A stretch of 64,000 bases of DNA from Candidatus Desulfofervidaceae bacterium (GCA_027038965.1 JALWFG010000005.1:310001-374000); one strand, 5' to 3'; counted from the first letter of the stretch, positions 23,845 through 33,049 are shown. Program-made: numbers and translations. Notes: a model not told the origin generated them from the letters alone.

Positions 23845-24762
23845 ATGAAAAGGATTCTTTTGATTATCCTGATACTTCTTTTTTCTATGTCTGTAAATGC
23901 CAAGGTCATTGACCGGATTGTGGCCATTGTGAATGATGATGTGATTACCCTCTCTGAATTAAACGAAATGACCAGATATCTCACCCATCAGAATAATGTC
24001 TCCTTGGAAGTAAAAAGAAAGGTCTTGGATGATCTAATCAATTCCCGACTGGCCCTTCAACAGGCCGAAAAGATGGGTATTAAGGTAGAAGATAAGGAAA
24101 TAGAAGCCACCATTAAGGGTATGTTACAGCAAAATGGAATGACTTTAGAAGATTTAAAAAAGGATTTATCCCAGAATGGAATTTCTTTCCCTGAGTATAA
24201 AAAGTGGCTTAAGGAACAAATTGTAAAATCAAAACTTCTGGCCCTTGAAGTTCAAGGCAAAGTAACTGTTACAGATGAGGAAATAAAGCAATACTACCAA
24301 TCCTACAAAGATAAATATAAGGGGTTTACAAAGTATCATCTAAGACATATCTTACTCATGGCACCTCAAGGAGACGAAGGAAGTCAGTTGGAAGAATTGA
24401 AAAATAAGATATTGGAACTTCTTAAACAAGGCATTCCCTTTTCAGAAGTGGCAAAAAAATACTCCCAGGCCCCAACGGCCCCAGAAGGAGGAGATTTAGG
24501 CTGGATAAAGGAAAAGGACCTGGCACCAGAGATAAAATCTGCCCTAAAAGATTTAAAGCCCGGGCAATTTAGTGCCTGGATAAACACCGAAGCCGGTTAT
24601 CAGATCATTCAGCTAGTAGAGAAAAAACACACACCGGACAAATCCTTGTCAGCAGTAAAGGACGAAATCTATCAAGTTCTTTATAAAAAGAAAATGGAGC
24701 AACGATATAAAAACTGGCTCCAACAGCTTCGTAAACAGGCCTACATTCAAATTTTGTTGTAA
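23845..24762 (+). CDS. SurA-like periplasmic peptidyl-prolyl isomerase
   Basis: The start at the ATG at 23845 gives proper spacing to AAGGAG; a GTG at 23839 is next to that signal. The 305-residue protein has a signal peptide ending around SVNA, followed by VIDRIVAIVNDDVITLSELNE, the standard SurA N-terminal opening, a helical chaperone region, and one parvulin-type domain (about 165-265: YHLRHILLMA, FSEVAKKYSQAPTAPEGGDLGWI). It likely helps outer membrane proteins, such as the TonB receptor, fold in the periplasm. SurA of enterobacteria has two parvulin domains; one is typical of this shorter class. Confidence 0.88.
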   Translation: MKRILLIILILLFSMSVNAKVIDRIVAIVNDDVITLSELNEMTRYLTHQNNVSLEVKRKVLDDLINSRLALQQAEKMGIKVEDKEIEATIKGMLQQNGMTLEDLKKDLSQNGISFPEYKKWLKEQIVKSKLLALEVQGKVTVTDEEIKQYYQSYKDKYKGFTKYHLRHILLMAPQGDEGSQLEELKNKILELLKQGIPFSEVAKKYSQAPTAPEGGDLGWIKEKDLAPEIKSALKDLKPGQFSAWINTEAGYQIIQLVEKKHTPDKSLSAVKDEIYQVLYKKKMEQRYKNWLQQLRKQAYIQILL

Positions 24763-24771
24763 GGGGGAATT

Positions 24772-25071
24772 ATGTTTATTTTGGCTAACTTTCTTAAGGC
24801 ATTAGCTACCGTATTGGATGTTGCCCTTAACATTTACATGTGGGTTATTATCATTCGAGCCTTAATTTCCTGGGTCAATCCCGACCCCTATAATCCTATT
24901 GTGAGATTTCTATATAATGTTACTGATCCCGTCCTTTATCGGATACGGCGTTACCTGCCGGTAGCATTTGGGGGCATTGACCTTTCCCCTATTATAGTCA
25001 TTTTAATTATCATCTTTTTGAAGCAATTTCTGGTTGCCAGTCTCTATCAATTGGCAATTAGGTTGTTATAA
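24772..25071 (+). CDS. YggT family membrane protein
   Basis: This 99-residue protein has two hydrophobic helices and the family motifs ALISWVNPDPYNPIVRFLY and TDPVLYRIRRYLP, followed by GGIDLSPIIVILIIIFL. YggT proteins are inner membrane proteins, sometimes linked to osmotic stress or cell division; the exact role is unknown. It overlaps the next gene by one base (TAATG type), and a small cluster yggT-yggU is common in bacteria. Confidence 0.9.
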   Translation: MFILANFLKALATVLDVALNIYMWVIIIRALISWVNPDPYNPIVRFLYNVTDPVLYRIRRYLPVAFGGIDLSPIIVILIIIFLKQFLVASLYQLAIRLL

Positions 25072-25361
25072 TGCCTGCTATAGAACAAAAGAAAAACAAC
25101 GTAGTCCTGCGAGTTAAAGTACAACCCAAGTCCAAGCAAGAACGGGTTGTAGGGATTGAAGGAGGCGTGCTCAAAATCAGGGTAAATGCCCCACCAGAAA
25201 AGGGGAAGGCCAACGAGGCCTGCATTAAGCTCCTCTCCAAAGTGCTTAAAGTGCCCAAGGGAAGCATTGAACTCATTCAGGGACAAACGTCAAAAAACAA
25301 GGTTTTTTCAATTAGAGACATCACTTCAGAAGAGGTAAAGAAACACTTAGGGGTAATCTAA
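25071..25361 (+). CDS. DUF167 family protein (YggU)
   Basis: A 96-residue soluble protein with the DUF167 hallmark RVKVQPKSKQERVVGIEGG and the strongly conserved VNAPPEKGKANEACIKLLSK, plus IELIQGQTSKNKVFSI. Family structures show a small alpha/beta fold; the function is undetermined. Its start overlaps the yggT stop, and the ispD gene follows after two bases. Confidence 0.9.
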   Translation: MPAIEQKKNNVVLRVKVQPKSKQERVVGIEGGVLKIRVNAPPEKGKANEACIKLLSKVLKVPKGSIELIQGQTSKNKVFSIRDITSEEVKKHLGVI

Positions 25362-25363
25362 AG

Positions 25364-26017
25364 GTGGTGACCGCAATTGTATTAGCCGCAGGGACAGGCA
25401 AACGAATGGGTAGTAAAATTCCCAAACAGTTTTTGCCTCTTAAGGATAAAACCATCTTGGAGCATACTCTTAAATGTTTTGAAACATGTCGTGAAATAAA
25501 TGAAATCATCCTTGTAATTCACCCTCAGTGGCTTCAAAAGGGCAAACAGATAGCCAATTCCTTTCAAAAAGTAACCAAAATAGTGGAAGGAGGAGCAGAA
25601 AGACAGGATTCTGTTTGGGCGGGTCTCAAAGAGGTAAGGAGTGACATAGTTCTGGTCCACGACGGCGTTAGACCTTTTGTGCCCCAGGATTTAATCCTGA
25701 GGGTGATAGAAGGGACTAAAAGATGGGGGGCGGTAGTCCCGGCCTTGGAGGCCAAAGAAACGGTGAAGTGGGTGGAAGATAGGCGGATTAAAAAGACACT
25801 CCCTCGGGAATTCATCTATTTGGCTCAAACCCCTCAGGGATTTAAGTCCCAGCTTTTAAAAAACGCCTATAATCAAATTCCCTCAGGAGAAATATTTACC
25901 GATGACGCCAGTTTAATAGAACAATTGGGCTACGAAGTCCATATAGTCCCAGGCTATCCTTTCAATCTTAAAATTACTACGACTGAGGAGCTTGAATGGG
26001 CCAAACAAATGGTTTAA
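25364..26017 (+). CDS. ispD: 2-C-methyl-D-erythritol 4-phosphate cytidylyltransferase IspD
   Basis: IspD makes CDP-methylerythritol in the non-mevalonate isoprenoid pathway. The 217-residue enzyme opens with [20 protein letters not shown], the CTP-binding loop, with DGVRPFV mid-protein and [10 protein letters not shown] and [12 protein letters not shown] near the end, all family markers. Start is GTG at 25364 or 25367. Its last 22 bases overlap ispF, so the two are translated in tandem; many bacteria fuse the two into one IspDF protein. Confidence 0.95.
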   Translation: MVTAIVLAAGTGKRMGSKIPKQFLPLKDKTILEHTLKCFETCREINEIILVIHPQWLQKGKQIANSFQKVTKIVEGGAERQDSVWAGLKEVRSDIVLVHDGVRPFVPQDLILRVIEGTKRWGAVVPALEAKETVKWVEDRRIKKTLPREFIYLAQTPQGFKSQLLKNAYNQIPSGEIFTDDASLIEQLGYEVHIVPGYPFNLKITTTEELEWAKQMV

Positions 26018-26493
26018 GAGTGGGCTTTGGATTCGATGTCCATAGATTGATAGAAGGAAGACCCCTTATCCTTGGAGGAGTAAACATTCCCTTTTCCAAA
26101 GGGCTCTTGGGGCACTCTGATGCCGACGTTTTGGTCCATGCCATCATAGACGCCATTATTGGGGCTATGGGAGAAGGGGACATTGGGTGTCACTTTCCTG
26201 ATACCGACCCTCAATACAAAAACATATCCTCTTTAAGGCTTCTGGAACTCGTTTGCCACACAATTATGCTTCCCAGACAAGCAGAGATAATGAACATTGA
26301 TGCCACGATCATTGCCCAAGCTCCCAAGTTAAACCCTTATTTTACAGAGATGAAGAACCAAATCGCCAAGGTGCTTCATATTTCCCCTTCAATTATAAAC
26401 ATTAAGGCCAAAACCACTGAAGGCCTAGGCTACATTGGCCATAGTGAGGCCATGGCTGCCTATGCCGTAGTAGGTGTGGAGATAAAAAAGTGA
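25996..26493 (+). CDS. ispF: 2-C-methyl-D-erythritol 2,4-cyclodiphosphate synthase IspF
   Basis: IspF closes the cyclic diphosphate in isoprenoid precursor synthesis. The 165-residue protein has the metal ligands in GFGFDVHRL (Asp14, His16) and [18 protein letters not shown], followed by [15 protein letters not shown] and the C-terminal [21 protein letters not shown]. Length matches the homotrimeric family. It overlaps ispD by 22 bases. A short gap with no terminator separates it from ssb. Confidence 0.95.
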   Translation: MGQTNGLRVGFGFDVHRLIEGRPLILGGVNIPFSKGLLGHSDADVLVHAIIDAIIGAMGEGDIGCHFPDTDPQYKNISSLRLLELVCHTIMLPRQAEIMNIDATIIAQAPKLNPYFTEMKNQIAKVLHISPSIINIKAKTTEGLGYIGHSEAMAAYAVVGVEIKK

Positions 26494-26581
26494 GAAGGCA
26501 GCCAACACGCAGGGATTTATTTTAGACCTTGGCAGAAGTCGCAGTTAATATATATATTCAAAAACCAACAAGGAGGTTTAA

Positions 26582-27007
26582 ATGGCAGGAAGTGTCAACA
26601 AAGTAATTCTGGTGGGCAGGCTTGGAGCTGACCCTGAACTTCGCTACACCCCTAATGGAACACCGGTGGCCAATTTTAGAATGGCTACCAGTGATTATCG
26701 GAAAGACCCAAACGGAGAAAGGATAGAAAATACCGAATGGCACAGAATCGTCGTCTTCGGGAAACTGGCTGAATTTTGCGGAAGATATTTGAGCAAAGGC
26801 AGACAAATCTACGTGGAAGGAAGACTGCAAACCCGCTCCTGGGAAGACAAAGATGGAAAAACACGCTGGACAACAGAGATAATTGCCCGAAACATTCAGA
26901 TACTGGACTCCATCCGAAGCGAAGCCAACAAACCCCAGGCCCCTGATTCAGGTGAAGAGGTTGTCCCACCAGAAGAAATTCCTATTGATGACGACATCCC
27001 ATTTTAA
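26582..27007 (+). CDS. ssb: Single-stranded DNA-binding protein
   Basis: The 141-residue protein has the OB-fold of bacterial [53 protein letters not shown] and [20 protein letters not shown]. It ends with an acidic tail DDDIPF that recruits partner proteins in replication and repair. AAGGAGG precedes the ATG. Its 3' end overlaps the convergent amrS gene by four bases. Confidence 0.96.
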   Translation: MAGSVNKVILVGRLGADPELRYTPNGTPVANFRMATSDYRKDPNGERIENTEWHRIVVFGKLAEFCGRYLSKGRQIYVEGRLQTRSWEDKDGKTRWTTEIIARNIQILDSIRSEANKPQAPDSGEEVVPPEEIPIDDDIPF

Positions 27008-28020
27008 AGCCCAACCCCTGCAATGGCTGTCCCGCATTGAGGGCACTTGCCGCCCTCTAGGCCGTAATACCCAATGGTATAGCCGTATCGGTTGATAAGC
27101 AAGCGGTGGCATGTAGGGCAATAGGTATTTTCTCCATCATCTCCAGGGATATTGCCTGTATAAACAAACCGCAGCCCCTCTTCCAGCCCAATCTCTCGGG
27201 CCCGTCTCACCAGCTCTACACCGGTAGGAGGCAAATGAGTCAAACGATAAGTAGGATAAAAACGGCTGATATGCCAAGGGATATTGGGGTCCAAAGCATA
27301 TATCCATTTGGCAATCTCCCTCAGCTCCTGTTCACTATCATTCAAGGTAGGAATCAAAAGGGTGGTCAGCTCTACCCAGATGCCCATCTTCACCATATTG
27401 GTTATGGTCTCAAGCACGGGTTCCAATTTGGCCCCACAAACTTCCCTGTAATATTTATCTTGAAACGACTTCAGATCCACATTGGCCGCGTGAAGGAAAG
27501 GGGAAATGGTCTCCAGGGCCTCTTGGCTCATATACCCATTGGTCACAAACACATTTTTCAAGCCCTTTGAAACCGCCAGTCTGGCAGTATCATAGGCCAG
27601 TTCAAAAAAGATGGTAGGTTCTGTATAAGTGTAGGCAATTGATTTGGCACCGGCCGCTATGGCCTCAGAGACAATCTCTTCGGGCGTGGTCTCCATGCCA
27701 ACAATGCGACCTTCTTCCCTAGGCATTTGGGAAATATCGGCATTCTGGCAAAACAGACACCGAAAATTGCAACCCACCGTAGCCACAGAAAACGAAAGGC
27801 TACCAGGCAAAAAGTGGTAAAGAGGCTTTTTTTCAATGGGGTCATTATGCTTGGCAATTACCTTCCCATAAACAAGAGAATACAATGTTCCCTCTTTATT
27901 AATCCTCACTCCACAAATACCCTGTTTACCCTCCCTAATAATGCAGCGGTGATGGCATAAATTACATCTAACCTTTTTATCCGCTAATTTCTGGCATAAC
28001 ATGGCCTCTTTCATTTTCAC
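27004..28020 (-). CDS. amrS: AmmeMemoRadiSam system radical SAM enzyme AmrS
   Basis: The 338-residue protein has a radical SAM cluster motif Cys84, Cys88, Cys91 (CNFRCLFC) preceded by a rubredoxin-like zinc segment (CNLCHHRC, then GICGVR). The core continues with [14 protein letters not shown] and [20 protein letters not shown] and NVDLKSF, diagnostic of AmrS, once called pyruvate formate-lyase activating enzyme-like. A C-terminal zinc ribbon (CPTC and CPQCG) follows. AmrS works with Memo and AMMECR1 proteins in an unresolved modification pathway; neither partner is in this window. It converges on ssb. A long gap upstream holds the CRISPR leader. Confidence 0.9.
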   Translation of the reverse strand: MKMKEAMLCQKLADKKVRCNLCHHRCIIREGKQGICGVRINKEGTLYSLVYGKVIAKHNDPIEKKPLYHFLPGSLSFSVATVGCNFRCLFCQNADISQMPREEGRIVGMETTPEEIVSEAIAAGAKSIAYTYTEPTIFFELAYDTARLAVSKGLKNVFVTNGYMSQEALETISPFLHAANVDLKSFQDKYYREVCGAKLEPVLETITNMVKMGIWVELTTLLIPTLNDSEQELREIAKWIYALDPNIPWHISRFYPTYRLTHLPPTGVELVRRAREIGLEEGLRFVYTGNIPGDDGENTYCPTCHRLLINRYGYTIGYYGLEGGKCPQCGTAIAGVGL

Positions 28021-28442
28021 TACCTCCTATTTATTTATCTAACACAATCTTGGCAGCGATGTCAAAGTTTAACCCAATTAGGACTAAGAGAGTAAAAAGG
28101 CCTGAAGTAGAACAAGCCTACATTTTGGGATAAAAAACTTGCATTTATTTGAACAAAATGCTATATAAAAAATATAGCTCTTTTGAAAATCGGGTTTGGG
28201 AACAACCGGCGAGCCTAGCAGGGTTGGAGGCAACAGTTTAGAACAATTCTAAAATGCGGAGACCTAGGCCCTTAACGTAAGTGCCCAAAAAATCATGGCG
28301 GTTCCCGCATATAAATTTAGTTGCTTTTTAGGCAATTTGCAATTTTTAACAAAAATGTAAAGTGCAAAAATGAGAGGTTAAAGAGGAGGTCTCCGAAAAT
28401 GGCCTTCCAACTGCCCAAAAAATCAAAATAAAAGAGGGGTGC
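28021..28442 (+). promoter_or_regulatory. CRISPR leader region (no genes)
   Basis: This 422-base gap between amrS and the first CRISPR repeat has no supported gene. Its right part is AT-rich and purine-rich and probably serves as leader. TGCCCAAAAAATCA occurs twice, at 28282-28295 and 28412-28425, the second about 17 bases from the first repeat, which suggests a leader element recognised in spacer acquisition or transcription. A small palindrome TTTAGAA-CAA-TTCTAAA sits at 28237-28253. The left part should also contain the amrS promoter. Confidence 0.5.
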
Positions 28443-29545
28443 GTTAGAAACATTGACCCGACTTGAGGGGATTGCGACCAAATGAGGAAGTAAAGCCCTA
28501 AACAAATAAATAAATTACGTTAGAAACATTGACCCGACTTGAGGGGATTGCGACCTTGAGAACATTTCTTAGATGCAAGTTCTTGCAATTTATCATAATC
28601 AGTTAGAAACATTGACCCGACTTGAGGGGATTGCGACACTCCCCTGGCCACACCCGATGGCCGCAATGAGGACAGGTAACGTTAGAAACATTGACCCGAC
28701 TTGAGGGGATTGCGACCAGGGACCCTCGGGGCTTCACAGGGCCTCTCCTCACCACCCTTGGCGTTAGAAACATTGACCCGACTTGAGGGGATTGCGACGT
28801 CGCATATTACCCTCCTTTTAGCCCTCAGGCCGAGTTAGAAACATTGACCCGACTTGAGGGGATTGCGACTTGATTAGTAATGTAAAATTCCAATTTCGCT
28901 TTCCGTTAGAAACATTGACCCGACTTGAGGGGATTGCGACGAGGTGATGACCACACAACTCTTCGCCTCTCCTTTTTCGTTAGAAACATTGACCCGACTT
29001 GAGGGGATTGCGACCTTCTGAGGGTGCAAGGGAATATTCCTTGTCCCTGACTTTTAGTTAGAAACATTGACCCGACTTGAGGGGATTGCGACATTCGTGC
29101 TTATCTTTTTCTTAATTTCTTCAAGCTTTTCTATAGTTAGAAACATTGACCCGACTTGAGGGGATTGCGACCTTTACTTGGCCTCTGTCAAGGCCTTTTT
29201 AAATTTTTATTTAGTTAGAAACATTGACCCGACTTGAGGGGATTGCGACGAATAATGTCCGCCCAAACTTACAAAAGATTTCTGTTAGAAACATTGACCC
29301 GACTTGAGGGGATTGCGACTCTATCATTTTCCTTTTGAAGAGCCTTAATAAATTTTTTGAGTTAGAAACATTGACCCGACTTGAGGGGATTGCGACCATA
29401 TCGTATAGTTCGCCTACTTCCCGTTCGTACCACTGTTAGAAACATTGACCCGACTTGAGGGGATTGCGACTGTTACTCAAGACCTAACACTTTCCGCGCT
29501 TCCTCAAGAGTTAGAAACATTGACCCGACTTGAGGGGATTGCGAC
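28443..29545 (+). CRISPR. CRISPR array, 15 identical 36-nt repeats, 14 spacers
   Basis: The repeat begins GTTAGAAACATTGACCCGAC and ends TTGAGGGGATTGCGAC. Copies start at 28443, 28519, 28602, 28681, 28763, 28834, 28905, 28979, 29057, 29136, 29214, 29284, 29361, 29435 and 29510, and all appear identical, including the last. Spacers range from 34 to 47 nt. The 3' end ATTGCGAC resembles the 8-nt ATTGAAAC handle of type I and III crRNAs, so transcription should run left to right from the leader at 28021-28442. Most spacers read as coding sequence only on the opposite strand. No cas gene is present in the window. No degenerate terminal repeat marks the distal end. Confidence 0.98.
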
Positions 29546-29743
29546 GGCAGGCCTAAAAGGCCTGAAGTGAGTTAGTGACTAGTGAATTAGTGAGTTAGAA
29601 AAAAAGCCACATAAGGCCAGCCTGCCTTTTGCCTTTAGTCTTTAGTCTTTAGCCCTTTGTGCCTTTCGCCTTTGGTGCTTAATTATTAAGTTTTAAGTGT
29701 CAAGGGGAGTTTTTTATTCAACCACCAACTATTCAACCATCAA
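29546..29743. other. CRISPR trailer and repeat-rich gap before oppF
   Basis: No gene is evident. Right after the last repeat a hairpin CAGGCCT-AAA-AGGCCTG (29548-29564) could end the array transcript. GGCAGGC (29546-29552) also matches GCCTGCC at 29620-29626, which is followed by TTTT. Short tandem words follow (TTAGTGA-like at about 29570-29596, TTTAGTC at about 29633-29650). The end, about 29716-29740, is related to the heptamer repeat near 4614 when reverse complemented. Confidence 0.5.
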
Positions 29744-30697
29744 TTAAAATAAATGGCAGGCAATGAGGTGTCCTCCGGTTATTTGCTTTAAGGCGGGTTT
29801 TTCTTGGCTACAAACTCTTTTTTTATAGGGACACCGAGTTTGATAAGGGCATCCCGGCGGGAGTTTAAGGGGATTAGGGGGCTCTCCAAGGACCGGGGAT
29901 AGGGGCTTTTTCCCAAAAGAGGGAATGGCCTTTAAAAGGCATTCTGTATAGGGATGGTGGTTTGTCTGGAAATGCCTTCTTGCCATGATTTCTACCAACT
30001 GTCCCATATACATTACGCCGATACGGTCAGCAATATGGGCTACAAGACTTAAATCGTGAGAGATAAAGAGATAGGTGATGTTTCTAGACTTTTGAATGTC
30101 AAGCAGAAGATTAACAATCTGGGCCTGGACGGAGACATCTAGGGCAGAGGTAGGCTCATCGGCCACAATAAATTCTGGTTCTAGAATAAGGGCCCGGGCA
30201 ATGGTTACCCTCTGTCGTTGTCCGCCTGAGAGTTCATGAGGGTAACGTTTTTTGAAATGGGCGGGAAGGCCTACTTCCTGCAATATGCGGGTGATTTTCC
30301 GTTGGCGTAATCGTTTTCCCCTAAAGAGATTGTGAACAACCAGAGGTTCTTCCAGAATTTGCTCTACCGTTTGCCTGGGGTTTAAAGAGGCCAGAGGGTC
30401 TTGAAAGATGGGTTGACATCGCCTCCGCCACGCCTTGAGCTCTCGGGAAGAAAGTTTAGTAATATCCTGGCCTTTCCACTTAATTTCTCCCTGATCAGGA
30501 GTTTCTAGCAGAAGGATTAGTTTCCCCAAGGTTGATTTGCCACAACCACTTTCTCCTACCAAACCAAAAAGTTCCCCTTGCCTGAGGGTTAAACTAAAGT
30601 TGACCACTGCTGGCAAGGGACGTTTTTTTAACTCAAAGGGATGCCTTTTCACAAGGTAGAACTTGGTCAAATTTTTGACTTCCAGAATGTTTTTCAA
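29744..30697 (-). CDS. Oligopeptide/dipeptide ABC transporter ATPase OppF/DppF type
   Basis: The start is taken as the TTG at 30697 because AAGGAG lies just upstream, overlapping the oppD-like stop; in-frame starts further up (30715, 30730) would overlap that gene. The 317-residue ATPase has Walker A GESGCGKSTLGK, signature ELSGGQRQRVTIARAL, Walker B FIVADEPTSALD and the C-terminal oligopeptide-type extension with a cysteine set (CPYQTRCPYKKRVC) that can bind a [4Fe-4S] cluster. It would energise uptake of peptides, or nickel or other substrates. No permease or binding-protein genes accompany the pair. Confidence 0.9.
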   Translation of the reverse strand: MKNILEVKNLTKFYLVKRHPFELKKRPLPAVVNFSLTLRQGELFGLVGESGCGKSTLGKLILLLETPDQGEIKWKGQDITKLSSRELKAWRRRCQPIFQDPLASLNPRQTVEQILEEPLVVHNLFRGKRLRQRKITRILQEVGLPAHFKKRYPHELSGGQRQRVTIARALILEPEFIVADEPTSALDVSVQAQIVNLLLDIQKSRNITYLFISHDLSLVAHIADRIGVMYMGQLVEIMARRHFQTNHHPYTECLLKAIPSFGKKPLSPVLGEPPNPLKLPPGCPYQTRCPYKKRVCSQEKPALKQITGGHLIACHLF

Positions 30698-30707
30698 GTG
30701 TAGCTCC

Positions 30708-31664
30708 TTAATCATAAAGCCAACAGGCAACTTTATGGCCTGATATGGGTTCTTTAAAAGGGGGTCTCTCTTTAAGGCAAATTGACATTTTCTTAGGACA
30801 ACGTCCGTAAAAAGGACATCCTATTTCTCTCTCCTGTCTCTCTCCACAAAGCACCGGAAGTCGCCTTTTTTCTTGAGAAATTTCCTCTATTCGGGGAATG
30901 GAATTTAAAAGCCCCTGAGTATAAGGATGAAGTGGACTTTCACAGACTTGCTTTAGAGAACCACTTTCTATAATTGCCCCTGCATACATGACCAAGACCC
31001 TTTCTACAATTTGGGCTACAACTGTCAGATCGTGAGATATGAAAACGAGGCTCATTTTCTGTCTGTCTTTTATCTCCTGAAGCAGTTTGAGAATCTGGGC
31101 CTGAATAGTGACATCCAAGGCGGTAGTGGGCTCATCGGCAATCAGAATTTTAGGACGCAAGGCTAAGGCCATGGCAATCATGACCCGCTGTCGCATACCT
31201 CCACTAAGCTGATGAGGATAGGCAAAAAAACGAGATTCAGGAGCAGGGATGCCCACATCTTGAAAGATTTTAATAGTTTGTTCTTTGGCCTGAGACTTGG
31301 ACAGGTTATAATGATACCTCAGGCACTCACTTACCTGTTCTCCTACCGTAAAGACAGGGTTTAAGGCCGTAAGTGGGTCTTGAAAAATCATGGCAATTTT
31401 CTTTCCTCTCAGGCGGCATAGCTCTTGGGAGGATAGTGCGTATATATCCTTATCTTCAAACCAAACTTTACCCTTTATTCGCATGCCTTTTTCAGGAAGT
31501 AGTCTTAGAATGGCAAGGGCAGTAACACTCTTACCCGAGCCTGATTCTCCCACAATTCCTATGCTTTCGCTTTGATTTAATTCAAAAGAAATCCCCGACA
31601 GGGCCTTAACCCAATTCTGATCATTTTGGAACCAAACCCGAAGATTTTCAACTCTAAGAAGCAT
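30708..31664 (-). CDS. Oligopeptide/dipeptide ABC transporter ATPase OppD/DppD type
   Basis: Partner of the OppF-like ATPase. The 318-residue protein has Walker A GESGSGKSVTALAIL, the Q-loop MIFQDPLTALNPVFT, signature HQLSGGMRQRVMIAMAL and Walker B ILIADEPTTALD, then the family C-terminal domain with GCPFYGRCPKKMSIC. OppD and OppF form the asymmetric ATPase dimer on the inner membrane face. It starts two bases after the tldD stop, so tldD, oppD and oppF could share one message. The membrane subunits must be elsewhere. Confidence 0.9.
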   Translation of the reverse strand: MLLRVENLRVWFQNDQNWVKALSGISFELNQSESIGIVGESGSGKSVTALAILRLLPEKGMRIKGKVWFEDKDIYALSSQELCRLRGKKIAMIFQDPLTALNPVFTVGEQVSECLRYHYNLSKSQAKEQTIKIFQDVGIPAPESRFFAYPHQLSGGMRQRVMIAMALALRPKILIADEPTTALDVTIQAQILKLLQEIKDRQKMSLVFISHDLTVVAQIVERVLVMYAGAIIESGSLKQVCESPLHPYTQGLLNSIPRIEEISQEKRRLPVLCGERQEREIGCPFYGRCPKKMSICLKERPPFKEPISGHKVACWLYD

Positions 31665-31666
31665 TT

Positions 31667-33049
31667 TTATGATTGAATAGAGGTTCCTCCAACAATAATT
31701 TCAGGGATTAAAAGGGTTGGTTGACCATCACTGACAGGTGCATGTTGAGCATCTTTGCCACAGGTGCCAAATCCAAATTGTAAATCATTACCTACCATGG
31801 CAATGGACTGTAATATTTTAGGGCCATTACCTACTAGGGTAGCCCCCCTGACTGGTTCCCCAATCTGCCCCTTTTCTAATAAATAGGCCTCGGTAGCTTC
31901 AAATACAAAATCACCGTTGATAGTATTAACCTGTCCCCCACCCATTTTGCGCACCAAAAGCCCCTTTTCTACCGATTTGATAATTTCTTCTGGAGAATCC
32001 TTCCCAGGGGCAATAAAGGTATTTCCCATTCTAGGAATGGGTTTATGACGATATGACTGCCGTCTCCCATGACCATTACTAAATACACCTGCTTTTAAAG
32101 CATATTCGTTATTGTAAAGATATGTTTTTAAAATCCCATTTTCAATCAAAACAACCCTTTGGGCAGGGGTGCCTTCATCATCATATATGTAGTGGCCATA
32201 ATGACCCTTTAATGTAGGGTCGTCCACCACTGTGATTAAGGGAGAGGCCACCTGTTGTCCTATCTTGTTGGCATAGACAGAAAGCCCTTCATGTGCCAAA
32301 TCGGCTTCTAATCCATGTCCTATAGCCTCGTGGATCATGGTTCCCCCAGCCTCAGAAGAAAGCACCACCGGCATGGTGCCACTTGGGGCAGGGGCAGCTT
32401 TAAGCATTTTCAAGGCTCGGTCGGTCGCGATTTCAGCGATTTCTTCAGGAGACTTTTCTTCAAAAATTTCCAGTCCTTTAGAAGCCCCCCAGGGCTCATA
32501 CCCTGTTTGGAGGATGCCATTTTTTTCTCCCACTACCTGAACTAAAAAGACAACCCTGATCTGAGTTTCTTCACTGAGGCCATTTAAACTACTCAATACC
32601 TTGAATCTTCTGATTTTTTCTCTGTAAATCACCTTGACTTGTTTTATAAACGGACTCTTTGACCAGGCTACTCTATCCGCCCTTTGAACAAAATCTACCT
32701 TCTGAGAAAGGGGCACTGTCAAAGGGGAGTATTTCACCTGAGGCCAGGCAGCTACATTTCTTTTTATATCGCCAACCGTAATTCCCTCCTTTTCTTGGCT
32801 CAGATATTGAGCCAACTCAACTAGACCTTTGAAAGATAGATCATTCGTAAAACCATAGCTTGTTTTTCCATTTTTTAATATTCGCAATCCAATTCCTTTA
32901 TCCTGACCACATATAACCTTTTCAAGGCGTTTATTTTCACAAATAATGTTTGTCCCTTCAGTCTCTTCCCAGAAGATATCTGCCAAATCAGCATCCTTTT
33001 GAAGAATAGCCAAAATTTTTAAAAATTCTTCATACTTCTCTTCTAGCAT
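31667..33049 (-). CDS. tldD: TldD family metalloprotease
   Basis: TldD with TldE forms a peptidase that trims peptides such as microcin precursors. The 460-residue protein has the metal-binding HEAIGHGLEAD (HExxxH motif) after VVLSSEAGGTMI, followed by YANKIGQQVASPLITVVDDP and YDDEGTPAQRVVLIENGILK, then GNGHGRRQSYRHKPIPRMGN and FGTCGKDAQHAPVSDGQPTL. These are TldD, not TldE, markers. TldE is not in the window. Its neighbours oppD and oppF for peptide uptake suggest a peptide-handling theme, but this is inference. Confidence 0.93.
   Translation of the reverse strand: MLEEKYEEFLKILAILQKDADLADIFWEETEGTNIICENKRLEKVICGQDKGIGLRILKNGKTSYGFTNDLSFKGLVELAQYLSQEKEGITVGDIKRNVAAWPQVKYSPLTVPLSQKVDFVQRADRVAWSKSPFIKQVKVIYREKIRRFKVLSSLNGLSEETQIRVVFLVQVVGEKNGILQTGYEPWGASKGLEIFEEKSPEEIAEIATDRALKMLKAAPAPSGTMPVVLSSEAGGTMIHEAIGHGLEADLAHEGLSVYANKIGQQVASPLITVVDDPTLKGHYGHYIYDDEGTPAQRVVLIENGILKTYLYNNEYALKAGVFSNGHGRRQSYRHKPIPRMGNTFIAPGKDSPEEIIKSVEKGLLVRKMGGGQVNTINGDFVFEATEAYLLEKGQIGEPVRGATLVGNGPKILQSIAMVGNDLQFGFGTCGKDAQHAPVSDGQPTLLIPEIIVGGTSIQS

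Noticed and set aside
26545-26565. TTGGCAG...TCGCAG before ssb as a sigma-54 promoter
   Set aside because: The distance between GG and GC is 8 bases, not 10.
28906-29399. Minus-strand frames with repeated SQSPQVGSMFLT peptides
   Set aside because: They are translations of CRISPR repeats and spacers, not genes.
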